DNA of 64,000 nucleotides. Origin: Desulfurococcales archaeon. Lineage in GTDB: Archaea > Thermoproteota > Thermoprotei_A > Sulfolobales > Desulfurococcaceae. Below, piece by piece: positions 56,403-64,000 of this stretch. The stretch covers positions 80,168-144,167 of the forward strand of contig JALVYU010000011.1 in NCBI GenBank assembly GCA_027022365.1. Reading direction: 5' to 3'. The translations under genes were made by a program, and so were the position numbers. Below the pieces are notes generated by a model, which worked only from the letters and a program-made list of their open reading frames with translations, made no database searches and was not told the DNA's origin. Position 1 is the first letter of the stretch. Each line of letters begins with the position of its first letter.

Positions 56403-57188
56403 ATGACGGATAGCGGTCTCTCAGAATATTTTACCAAAAGATCAGGGCTGGTGAGGATATTGAGCAATATTGAATACGAAATACTTTCATGCTGCTCTTT
56501 GCTCCCGCTTTACCTTGGGGAGGGACGCCGTAGACTCATCGCAACAATAGCCGAGGAACTAAGAAACATATATGGTTATGATCTTGTGGTCAATGGCTTG
56601 GATGCGATCATAGTGGATATGAAGGAGTTCATCAAGGATCACGCGGTTGCAGCCCATATATACACCTTCATAAACGGCGATATAATTGTATGGAGCAGTA
56701 AAGACATATCGCTAGAAGGAATGATATTACCCGACAACATAGTTGTTCTGCCCAAGAGTGATTTCGAAGATATGATCAAATCACTAAAGGAGCTCAGCAA
56801 CGGCGTTGTAAGTAAACCGAAACTGCTCTTATCCGGCAAGACCAAGTGCTTCAAGAAAGAGCTTCTAGAATGCTATATCAGTAGCTACAAGGAGTTCGTA
56901 TACCGCTATGATGATATTAGTCTTCAGCTCAAATGCAATGGAGCGACGCTGAAGATAGATACAGTAATGCTGGCCGATAAGTTCGTCTCAAGCCTAATCG
57001 ATGGGACGGGAAAGCTGGTCGAAACTATAGCATCACATCTCCCACGGCGTAGCAGAAGATTCTTTGCTAAGAAGGTAAAGGATGAAATAACAGATGAAGC
57101 TTTAAGATATCTCGCCGAGCTAGCTAAAAAATACATGGTAGTCTTCCCGAAAACCCCGGAATATATGGAGCTATTTAAGATAACCTAG
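56403..57188 (+). CDS. protein of unknown function
   Basis: A 261-residue soluble protein that I do not recognise. It alternates strands and helices (DLVVNGLDAIIVDMKEFI, IYTFINGDIIVWSSKDI) and ends in a basic helical region (LPRRSRRFFAKKVKDEITDE). Four Cys residues are scattered without a metal-site pattern. It ends inside the 3' end of the convergent isoaspartyl peptidase gene (14-base overlap). Confidence 0.55.
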   Translation: MTDSGLSEYFTKRSGLVRILSNIEYEILSCCSLLPLYLGEGRRRLIATIAEELRNIYGYDLVVNGLDAIIVDMKEFIKDHAVAAHIYTFINGDIIVWSSKDISLEGMILPDNIVVLPKSDFEDMIKSLKELSNGVVSKPKLLLSGKTKCFKKELLECYISSYKEFVYRYDDISLQLKCNGATLKIDTVMLADKFVSSLIDGTGKLVETIASHLPRRSRRFFAKKVKDEITDEALRYLAELAKKYMVVFPKTPEYMELFKIT

Positions 57189-58155
57189 GTGTCCTAGGAG
57201 GCTTTATCAATGCTTTGATGTTGTCGCCCTCATAGTATCCTATGAGCATTGCCTCGGTATTGTAGGCCCAGACGATCTCCCCGTTTTTATCGATTGCTAT
57301 AAAGCCCATAGTGTTCTCTCCAACGGCTTTGTTAACGTATTCAAGGGTTTTCTCGGCGGCCGCAACCAGATCCTTGGTTTTCCTATACATTGTGTCGAGG
57401 TACTTGCACGTCATGCACTCCATGATCTTCTCCCCGATACCTGTGGCGGAACACGCAGTGTAAGCGGAGGCGTAAAAGCCCGCGCCGGGAACAGGCGAGT
57501 CGCCTATTCTTCCCGGGAACTTGAGTATGACTCCACCAGTGCTTACCGCGGCGGCTAGCCTGCCCTGCGAGTCAACAGCGACCGCGCCGACAGTATCTCC
57601 CACATCAAGGGTTTCCTCAATGATCTTCTTTATGAAGCCATAGTCTTCGAGGAAACGCGTTATTTTCCTGTATACCTCCGGCTCGCCCTCCAGAAGCTTC
57701 CTGACTGCTTCCTGGTACCTCTCCCAAACATGAGGTGGTGGAGGCGGCAATGGGGGCAGGCCGTTGAGGAATGCGAGTAGGTCGGCTCCCTTTCCCCCTA
57801 TAAGGTGATGGTCTGTCTTCTCCATGACTATCCTGGCGAGGACAACAGGGTTCCTCGTAGCTGTTACCGATGCTACAGCGCCTATTCTCCCAGTGGCTCC
57901 ATCCATTACGCCTGCATCAAGGCTTCTACTTCCCATGAAGTCTAATACGCTTCCGACCCCGGCGTTGAGGTATCCTGAGTCCTCCATACACTTAACTGCT
58001 TCAACCACAGCATCTATAGCTGATCCATTGTCTCGCAGTATATTCATCCCCTTCTCCACGCATTTCATGACAGCTTCTCTAGCCTTATCCGCGTATTTGG
58101 AGCGGCTCCACCTGCCTGCTCCGCCATGTAGGATTATGTTTGGCCTCATAAGCAT
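57175..58155 (-). CDS. isoaspartyl peptidase / plant-type L-asparaginase
   Basis: A 326-residue Ntn hydrolase that splits itself before Thr188 in VGDTVGAVAVDSQG to expose the nucleophile. The N-terminal HGGAGRWSRSK, AGVGSVLDF and the later DSPVPGAGFYA, STGG segments are typical. It removes beta-aspartyl residues from aged peptides or hydrolyses asparagine, suiting peptide catabolism at high temperature where isoaspartate forms easily. A Pro-rich loop (PPLPPPPPHV) precedes the cleavage region. Start is the ATG at 58155 or 58149. Confidence 0.9.
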   Translation of the reverse strand: MLMRPNIILHGGAGRWSRSKYADKAREAVMKCVEKGMNILRDNGSAIDAVVEAVKCMEDSGYLNAGVGSVLDFMGSRSLDAGVMDGATGRIGAVASVTATRNPVVLARIVMEKTDHHLIGGKGADLLAFLNGLPPLPPPPPHVWERYQEAVRKLLEGEPEVYRKITRFLEDYGFIKKIIEETLDVGDTVGAVAVDSQGRLAAAVSTGGVILKFPGRIGDSPVPGAGFYASAYTACSATGIGEKIMECMTCKYLDTMYRKTKDLVAAAEKTLEYVNKAVGENTMGFIAIDKNGEIVWAYNTEAMLIGYYEGDNIKALIKPPRTPRLS

Positions 58156-58234
58156 GTTCGCCTCTCATTATTTCCTGCAAATTAATAATTGAATGAGGTG
58201 ATAGAAAAATAATTAGCGCCTCCCAAATATAGTC

Positions 58235-59584
58235 ATGATACAATCGATGCGGTGTTGGATATTGACAGTTCTAGGCAGACTTGTATCGAGGATAAGGTTT
58301 AAGCGTGAGCCCCTGATCAACCATATACTCGTCCCAATAGGCCTGATAATCTCTCTCCCCGTTATTGCATCTCTCTCAGTCAAGGTAGAGATGAGTGGTT
58401 TATCGTCATTGCAGGAGACATGGTATTATCCTCTTGCGAGCCTTTATCTTGCCTATATAGCGTTCTCAGCATATTCCGCCTACAGGTTATCCAAGATAGT
58501 CACGAGGCATCTGGTGGACAGCGGCTTGACGAGCTATTACTGGCTCCGAAACATGGGTGATGACGATGCCGTGGTGAGGCTCTACAAGTCAGGGCTTAGA
58601 AAGAAGAACTTGCCGTCACCACTGAGCTCTCTAGTCCTATGCCTTATCACCGGGGGGCTTGCCTATCCTTTAATCCTACATATGGCTGAACGCGTGTTCA
58701 GCCACCACGCATATGGTGAGGAGAAGAAGTTCTTGGGCCGTAGCCAGGCAAGGCCTTTGAGCCTGGGCCAGGGTATTCTCGATATAGCGGCCTCTATGCT
58801 GACCATTGGCGTCTACATGTTCTACTGGATAAGACGGTTCATCAAGACATACAATAACCATATAGAACTAGTTCATTCTCGGCACCCAGAACCACCTGTT
58901 CCGGGTGAGGCTAGTGTTCCTGAGAGATTCTATCCTAGCGGCCCCATTCTAGCAGTGTCTATGCTCCTCATCGGCCTAGGGGTAGCTGTGTTCATGGTTG
59001 TCAGCGGTCTGCCAGTCTACTTGCCCTACATCGTAGGTGTGGGGCTCATTACTTGTTATTTCTCCTACAGGCTTTCCCGGAGAGTCTTCGGCCTCCAATT
59101 CCTAGGAACGCTTATGATGATATATTTTCTCTTTATCTCAACCAGTTTCATCGGGTTCGCTGGCCAAGGCCTCTTCTCAACGCTATATAAGAGCTTGGAA
59201 CAAATGACGAGCAGGTTCAGCCTAAATAATCCATGGCTTCTCTCAGTCCAGATATATACGAACAACTTGGTCCCAAGTACTGTCGCTCTCGCCCCAATTA
59301 TTGGTGCCCCGTACCTCGCGTACGCTATTGGGCAAGCAGGGATCATTTATGGCTTCATGATCAGCGCCAAGCTCGCCTCCTCCGGCCCCGCCATACTTTT
59401 GCTCCCAGTTATGCCTCACTCGATACTAGAGCTATCCGCTTACGCCCTCTTCATAGCTTCTTCGATAAGGCTGTTAACCGGAGATAGGAGGGTAGCGCCG
59501 AAAATAATTGGCTCCTATGCCTTGCTCTACGTTGCTGCCCTGGTAGAGGCCTTTTCGATTTACTTGGCGCATCTTATTTCCTAG
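58235..59584 (+). CDS. membrane protein with SpoIIM/DUF95-like C-terminal domain
   Basis: A 449-residue polytopic protein. The first half has two DUF4234-like paired-helix segments (LASLYLAYIAFSAYSAYRLS; GVYMFYWIRRFIKTYNN) and cytosolic basic loops. The second half, from about residue 330, matches the SpoIIM/DUF95 pattern NNPWLLSVQIYTNNL, a glycine-rich helix, then MPHSILELSAYALFIASSIR. Such proteins are thought to be transport or envelope factors. The gene ends 11 bases inside the convergent GHL6 gene. Confidence 0.62.
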   Translation: MIQSMRCWILTVLGRLVSRIRFKREPLINHILVPIGLIISLPVIASLSVKVEMSGLSSLQETWYYPLASLYLAYIAFSAYSAYRLSKIVTRHLVDSGLTSYYWLRNMGDDDAVVRLYKSGLRKKNLPSPLSSLVLCLITGGLAYPLILHMAERVFSHHAYGEEKKFLGRSQARPLSLGQGILDIAASMLTIGVYMFYWIRRFIKTYNNHIELVHSRHPEPPVPGEASVPERFYPSGPILAVSMLLIGLGVAVFMVVSGLPVYLPYIVGVGLITCYFSYRLSRRVFGLQFLGTLMMIYFLFISTSFIGFAGQGLFSTLYKSLEQMTSRFSLNNPWLLSVQIYTNNLVPSTVALAPIIGAPYLAYAIGQAGIIYGFMISAKLASSGPAILLLPVMPHSILELSAYALFIASSIRLLTGDRRVAPKIIGSYALLYVAALVEAFSIYLAHLIS

Positions 59585-61811
59585 GCTCTACAACGACAAC
59601 CTCGTATTCTTCGAGCTTTGGTAGCTTGAGCATTATCTGTCCCGGCGTCTCTTTGAAGTTCACGACGTAGTCTAGCTCTTTGTCTCTAAGCGGCAGATAT
59701 ACCCTGTACTTTGTCCCATGGCTTATGGCTAGCTTTATGCTTATATCAGGGACAGGTATGATTGCCCGTGGCGGGTGTACTGATTCGACACTACTATATG
59801 GTGGTAATGGTTGCTTGGTCGTGCCGGTCCCCATTGCTTGGATCAACTGGTTATAGGTGTGGTTCAATAAGTGTATTATGATCCTTTCTCCCTGCCTATA
59901 CGTATCAACATGTATGGTTTCAGGGGCATCAACTATTATGGGCGGCGTACCCCCCGAATATCTCGCGCTGTTCCTTATCAGCTTCATGAATGTTGGGAGG
60001 CCGGTGCGCCAGTAGTGGCGTCCCAGCTGGCTGGTGAAGTAGACGCTCTTGCCCTTGCCATAATTGTTTATGATCACTGCAGGGTTATCCGTGGCCTTCG
60101 CCATTGGAGGCGGTGATCTGCCGAGTGTGTACTCGTGCCCCCAATTACCGACAGCTAGCCCTATCCTGCCGAGGGCTTGGCCGTGGACGTAGTCTAGTAG
60201 TGTCTGGTACCCCATGTTTGGCGTTACTCTCCTGACTCTGAACTCGTAACTCATATCCCCGAACAGGATCATTTTCTCCTCTATGTCCTTGAACAATGGA
60301 TGCTTGATATCATCAATGTACATGTATGTCCATGGCTTCCTCAGGACTCCTATGAAGCTTGCACCAATAACATCCTTATAGGCAAAGTCATACATACGTA
60401 TGCAGTTCTCGTCCCTTGTGCCAGTTAGATAAGTTGATACTACTCCCCCACCTCTCTCGACGTACTTCTTGATAGCGTCTCCGATCTCTTTCTTCATACA
60501 CACCATGTTCTCTACAAACAATACCTTGTACTCGCCTAGCTTATCTAGTGATGAGGCGTCTCGCTCTGCTACGAATTCGACCGGTATATGGCTGTGTGTG
60601 AGCGCGTAGTATACTCCCCTTATACCGTCAACATATTTCTGAGGGTGTTCTCGGCCGTAGAAGTCACGGGTATTATTCGAGACTATTATTCCGGCGTACC
60701 TGACGGGCTCTGCGTCCTCGAGGTACTCCTCGATCTTCTCGTGCTCCCTGAATACCTGCTCCGCCGCGTCGAGGTGCTCCGGGTTCTGCCTATAGCTGAC
60801 ACTGAACACTAGGAGCCACGGTGATCCTCCTGCGATTATTGCTTCTCTAAGGCCCTGCTTAATAGCAATCCTGGTCGTGGCTTTCACGGTTCTATATAGG
60901 TGGAAGTAGTTCCTACTGCTCCAAACAGGCTTTCCACCGCTCATAGCCTTGGTTAGCTTGGTCATCTCGGTTATGAATCCCGGTGGTTGGTGGTCTACCT
61001 CGCTGCACTCCGCGAAGATCACGTCCATGTAGTCACGGGCATCCTCGACAACCTTGTTTGTTCTACCCGCCCATCCCCCTGGGTGGCTATTGTACATGAA
61101 TAGCTTGTCGGGGGCGGCCTGCTTGGCAGTCTCGTAGAGCTCTTTTATCCTGCTGACGACCACCTCATATCTCCACTTCCATAGTTCCCTCCACCTGCTG
61201 TCCGTCCAATCGGCCTCCCTAGGCATATCGTAGTCGTGATCCTCTTTGAATCTGCGTTGACACCATTTACAGTAGCATGCTCGCTCTACGTCGGGCTGGT
61301 ACCTGAAGCTGTCCAGGAATACGCCGTCGGCGTCTAGGCTTATACCCTCTATTATCTCGCGCTTCACGTGATCTATGAATGGACTGTTTATACAGAGCTG
61401 GGGCCACTCGGGCTCGTAGTGCTGCGTCTCCAGGGGTACGTGCTCCAAGAGTATGATCTCGCCGTTCCTATTTATCTGGGCCCAGTCGCTGTGCTGGTGG
61501 TACAGGTACTTGTTGGCGGTGTGGCCTACCATGACTACTACGCGTATTCCTCTCTCCCTACCATGCCGTATAGCGTCTCTTACGAGGTCTCCCTTCATCT
61601 TGGGGTGTGTCGGCCCGACTGTTCCTCCGCGGTAGAATGTACGGCCCCAAGGGTCTCGGGCAAATATTACGAGGACGTTTGCATGTATCTTCTCGGCGAG
61701 CTCCACCAGCTCTTTCCCAGTAATAGTCTCGACGTATCTTCCATACCTGTCCTCTATGTTGAACTGAAGGACACGTACGGGCTTCATCCACCAGGGCTTG
61801 TCTTTACTCAT
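59574..61811 (-). CDS. glycoside-hydrolase-like protein (GHL6 family)
   Basis: A 745-residue cytosolic protein (no signal peptide). Residues 10-340 form a TIM-barrel of the GHL6 type: VLVIFARDPWGRTFYRGGTV, PQLCINSPFIDHVKREIIEG, then DADGVFLDSFRYQP with an Asp that would be catalytic in related barrels. Later residues resemble the beta-galactosidase trimerisation domain (VLFVENMVCMKKEIGDAIKK, GGGVVSTYLTG) and a beta-rich end. It may act on alpha-linked sugars or glycans, but GHL6 is a hypothetical class. The ATG at 61811 has GGATGAT before it. Confidence 0.75.
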   Translation of the reverse strand: MSKDKPWWMKPVRVLQFNIEDRYGRYVETITGKELVELAEKIHANVLVIFARDPWGRTFYRGGTVGPTHPKMKGDLVRDAIRHGRERGIRVVVMVGHTANKYLYHQHSDWAQINRNGEIILLEHVPLETQHYEPEWPQLCINSPFIDHVKREIIEGISLDADGVFLDSFRYQPDVERACYCKWCQRRFKEDHDYDMPREADWTDSRWRELWKWRYEVVVSRIKELYETAKQAAPDKLFMYNSHPGGWAGRTNKVVEDARDYMDVIFAECSEVDHQPPGFITEMTKLTKAMSGGKPVWSSRNYFHLYRTVKATTRIAIKQGLREAIIAGGSPWLLVFSVSYRQNPEHLDAAEQVFREHEKIEEYLEDAEPVRYAGIIVSNNTRDFYGREHPQKYVDGIRGVYYALTHSHIPVEFVAERDASSLDKLGEYKVLFVENMVCMKKEIGDAIKKYVERGGGVVSTYLTGTRDENCIRMYDFAYKDVIGASFIGVLRKPWTYMYIDDIKHPLFKDIEEKMILFGDMSYEFRVRRVTPNMGYQTLLDYVHGQALGRIGLAVGNWGHEYTLGRSPPPMAKATDNPAVIINNYGKGKSVYFTSQLGRHYWRTGLPTFMKLIRNSARYSGGTPPIIVDAPETIHVDTYRQGERIIIHLLNHTYNQLIQAMGTGTTKQPLPPYSSVESVHPPRAIIPVPDISIKLAISHGTKYRVYLPLRDKELDYVVNFKETPGQIMLKLPKLEEYEVVVVEPRK

Positions 61812-61910
61812 GAATATCATCCTTGTAGGGGTGTGGGGACTGGTTTTCCGGGTTATTTGATTGGCTATATTAGTCTAATTATTGATCACAATTCATATTT
61901 AATGGTTATC

Positions 61911-63032
61911 CTAGTAGTCATTGCCGAGAAGCCATGCGTTCTCCACATATATTCTTCGTAGCCCGTTCTTCCTAGCGATCTCAACGGCTCTCAACGCGTG
62001 TCTCCTGCTTGTGCGAGGAAGGTCTCCCAGCATATAGTCTGGGTGGAAGCCGAGGAACACATAGGGCGTATTCCTATCCAGCTCCGCCACGTATCTCGTC
62101 ATCATGTCTATCTCGTACTCATCAATATATCCCGGGACTAGGAGCGTAGAGACCACTAGGAGCGGAGGCTCACGCCTCTCCCCCGCTCGTCCCGCGACAT
62201 AGGCTATGTTCTCTCTTATCGTCCTGACATGCCCGGGCTCTATCCCGGTGAGAGCATAGTATATCTCCGGGCTCCAGGCCTTGAAATCTATCTTGACTAT
62301 CCCACCCGTCTCAAGGCTCAATCTAACAGCTTCTCGGAAGAAGTTCTTGTTCCAAAGACCGTTCGTCTCCCAGCATATCCTGAAAACACGTAGGCCTATC
62401 TCCTCGGCTCTCTCCTTCATCCTTCTGGCCGACAGGAGGGCGTGAGGAGCAACGGGGCCAGGGTCTCCGCCGAAGAAACAGACGCAAGTCGTTCTCGCAT
62501 TAACGCTCTCCACGAGTTCCTCAACGCTGATCCTCGGGGATAGGTCGCGGGCCATCCTCCGGTACTCCCAGTTCTGACAATACAGGCAATCCATGTTGCA
62601 TACACCGTAGAACACCGCGACATTATAGTAGCCGTGCTCTCCGCTGGGCGACAAGCAGTAGTCCGGGTAACCATTACCGTGTACTGCGGGGCAGACGGGA
62701 TAGGCAACACAGTTCGTAGGGTGTGGGTCATAGTAGTAGGTCCCAGGAACAACGAGATAAGAGCCAGTACGGGGAACACTCCTCCCGCCACGTCTCTCCA
62801 CAAGGCCACAATAACCCTTCATTCCTTCTCGTAAACCACACCTCCTACCACATACGCCGCAAGGAACACCGCCAGAAACCCTGTGTGGTAGGCGGAACAA
62901 TGCCCGGCTCCGGGCATGGGCTTCACCGACTATATCGCGGGCCTCACTCCTGCTCCTAATACAGTCTACACAAACACCCAGCGTACCCGATACAAGTCTT
63001 GTTTCCCGGCCGCAGAGAACGCATTTCCCCAA
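61911..63032 (-). CDS. PflA/PflX-like radical SAM protein with N-terminal zinc ribbon
   Basis: A 373-residue radical SAM enzyme from the TTG at 63032 (GGTGGG 8 bases before it). The cluster motif is C-x3-C-x2-C in YGVCNMDCLYCQNWE. Before it are a zinc ribbon (Cys4, Cys7, Cys21, Cys24) and a second Cys-rich block CGVCGRRCGL...GYCGL. The barrel includes CFFGGDPGPVAPH and RICWETNGLW, like glycyl-radical enzyme activases. No glycyl-radical enzyme gene is adjacent, so the target protein or RNA is unknown. Confidence 0.8.
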   Translation of the reverse strand: MGKCVLCGRETRLVSGTLGVCVDCIRSRSEARDIVGEAHARSRALFRLPHRVSGGVPCGVCGRRCGLREGMKGYCGLVERRGGRSVPRTGSYLVVPGTYYYDPHPTNCVAYPVCPAVHGNGYPDYCLSPSGEHGYYNVAVFYGVCNMDCLYCQNWEYRRMARDLSPRISVEELVESVNARTTCVCFFGGDPGPVAPHALLSARRMKERAEEIGLRVFRICWETNGLWNKNFFREAVRLSLETGGIVKIDFKAWSPEIYYALTGIEPGHVRTIRENIAYVAGRAGERREPPLLVVSTLLVPGYIDEYEIDMMTRYVAELDRNTPYVFLGFHPDYMLGDLPRTSRRHALRAVEIARKNGLRRIYVENAWLLGNDY

Positions 63033-63156
63033 TGTTAACGCCCACCATAGCACTGCGGAAGATATGCTCAGGCCTCCTGCTCCTGTGTCCAGATATAATA
63101 TATTAGATGTAGCTCCAGTAAATATTAGGGGACTGGATCACCTGGTGCCATGGAGC

Positions 63157-64000
63157 ATGCCGGAGAAAATACTAGTGACGGGCGGGGCGGGCTTTATAGG
63201 TAGCTGGACGGTCGAGCTACTAGTTAGGGAGGGCTACCGTGTCGTTGTCCTCGATAATTTCTCGACGGGTAGTCCAGGAAACCTGGCCCGTGTCCTCGAC
63301 AGGATCAAGGTTGTGAAGGGAGATATAAGAAATCATATCCTCCTAGACGAGATCATTAAGCGCTACGAGATAGACTCGATAATACATCTCGCAGCACTGG
63401 TCAGCGTAGAAGAAGCCACGAGGAACCCCGGCGAAGCCGTAAGAATAAATGTTAATGGAACCCACAACGTGCTGGAGACCGCTAGGAAGCATGACCTCGA
63501 GAGAATAGTCTATGCATCAAGCGCCGCTGTCTACGGAGACCCAAAATACCTCCCAATAGATGAGGATCACCCCCTCAACCCTAAGAACATATATGGCGCA
63601 ACCAAGCTCGGCGGGGAAGCCCTGGTCAACGCCTACCACGATAACTACGGATTATCAACAATAAGCCTAAGATACTTCAACGTATATGGTCCCAGAATGA
63701 GGTCTGGGCCATATGCGGGCGTGATAATGAGCTTCATCCAGAGAATATTGCAGGGCAAGCCGCCAGTAATATATGGTGATGGGCACCAGACGAGGGACTT
63801 CATATACGTAGAGGACGTGGCCGCGGCAAACCTATTAGCGCTGAGATCGAAGACTACGGGATCATACAATGTTGGGACCGGTAGAGAGGTGAGTATAAGG
63901 GAGTTGCTGAGGATCATTTGTGAGGAAATAGGTAGAGACATTAAACCTGCCTATGCGGAGCCGAGGCCGGGCGATATAAGGAGGAGCGTGGCGTCGATAA
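63157..64000 (+). CDS. NAD-dependent sugar epimerase (GalE-like), cut by window end
   Basis: The first 281 codons of an extended SDR enzyme; the stop lies outside the window. KILVTGGAGFIGSWTVELLV binds NAD, IIHLAALVSV is the second motif, and the catalytic Tyr/Lys are in NIYGATKLGGEAL. SLRYFNVYGPR is also conserved. It would interconvert UDP-glucose and UDP-galactose or a related nucleotide sugar for glycosylation of surface proteins. The ATG at 63157 follows GGTG (63144-63147) by 9 bases; an in-frame GTG at 63145 is possible. Confidence 0.9.
   Translation, partial: MPEKILVTGGAGFIGSWTVELLVREGYRVVVLDNFSTGSPGNLARVLDRIKVVKGDIRNHILLDEIIKRYEIDSIIHLAALVSVEEATRNPGEAVRINVNGTHNVLETARKHDLERIVYASSAAVYGDPKYLPIDEDHPLNPKNIYGATKLGGEALVNAYHDNYGLSTISLRYFNVYGPRMRSGPYAGVIMSFIQRILQGKPPVIYGDGHQTRDFIYVEDVAAANLLALRSKTTGSYNVGTGREVSIRELLRIICEEIGRDIKPAYAEPRPGDIRRSVASI

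Overview
The window looks like the chromosome of a hyperthermophilic crenarchaeon (Thermoproteota), most probably of the Desulfurococcales type; I cannot name the species from sequence alone. Signs are AGG/AGA and ATA codon use, frequent GTG and TTG starts behind GGTG or GGAGGTG Shine-Dalgarno (SD) sequences, TATA/BRE promoters, ATGA gene overlaps, surface proteins rich in Asn-X-Thr/Ser, and archaeal families such as THUMP/Tan1, PiT, a P3A H+-ATPase, a crenarchaeal pyruvoyl decarboxylase and GHL6.

Layout. 0-7.5 kb is housekeeping: a THUMP protein, a DppA peptidase, a membrane protein, a thioesterase, a regulator/B12-type radical SAM operon and a bacterial-looking methionyl-tRNA synthetase. 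An intact tRNA-Arg(CCG) at 7564-7641 opens an accessory island to about 12.3 kb. The island holds four decaying copies of the tRNA 3' half, in the same register, separating small toxin-antitoxin cassettes: VapBC, MazF-like, TumE-like, a broken VapBC, DUF433/DUF5615 and a second truncated VapBC. 12.3-17.7 kb has a flavodoxin, a large anchored beta-propeller-like protein, a phosphate transporter and a TPR protein. 17.8-24.8 kb is a sugar-uptake locus with a secreted beta-helix-like protein, a MalEFGK-type ABC transporter and a concanavalin-like protein cut by an in-frame amber codon. 24.8-27.6 kb is an F420-type [NiFe]-hydrogenase operon (large subunit, small subunit, FrhB) with three single-base frameshifts, all in homopolymer runs.

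27.6-38.2 kb has a P-type H+-ATPase and then an operon joining a MacB/FtsX-like ABC exporter to a giant repeat-built surface protein and a PadR regulator. 38-44 kb has an MgtE-type transporter, an ArsB/NhaD-like carrier and a ZnuABC-like metal transporter linked to a NikR-like repressor. 44-49 kb has a methyltransferase, a helix-hairpin-helix Fe-S protein, a bactofilin-like protein, a pyruvoyl arginine/AdoMet decarboxylase with an unusual G/C-palindrome leader, and a geranylgeranyl-reductase-like flavoprotein.

49-58 kb suggests amino-acid catabolism: a four-subunit dye-linked (proline-type) dehydrogenase, a class III aminotransferase and an isoaspartyl peptidase, with ArgRS in between. The end has a SpoIIM-like membrane protein, a GHL6 glycosidase-like protein, a PflA-like radical SAM enzyme and the start of a sugar-nucleotide epimerase. 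Together this suggests a peptide- and sugar-using heterotroph with active metal and phosphate transport. The best candidates for something little described are the tRNA-fragment cassette array, the giant-protein exporter operon and the decarboxylase leader.
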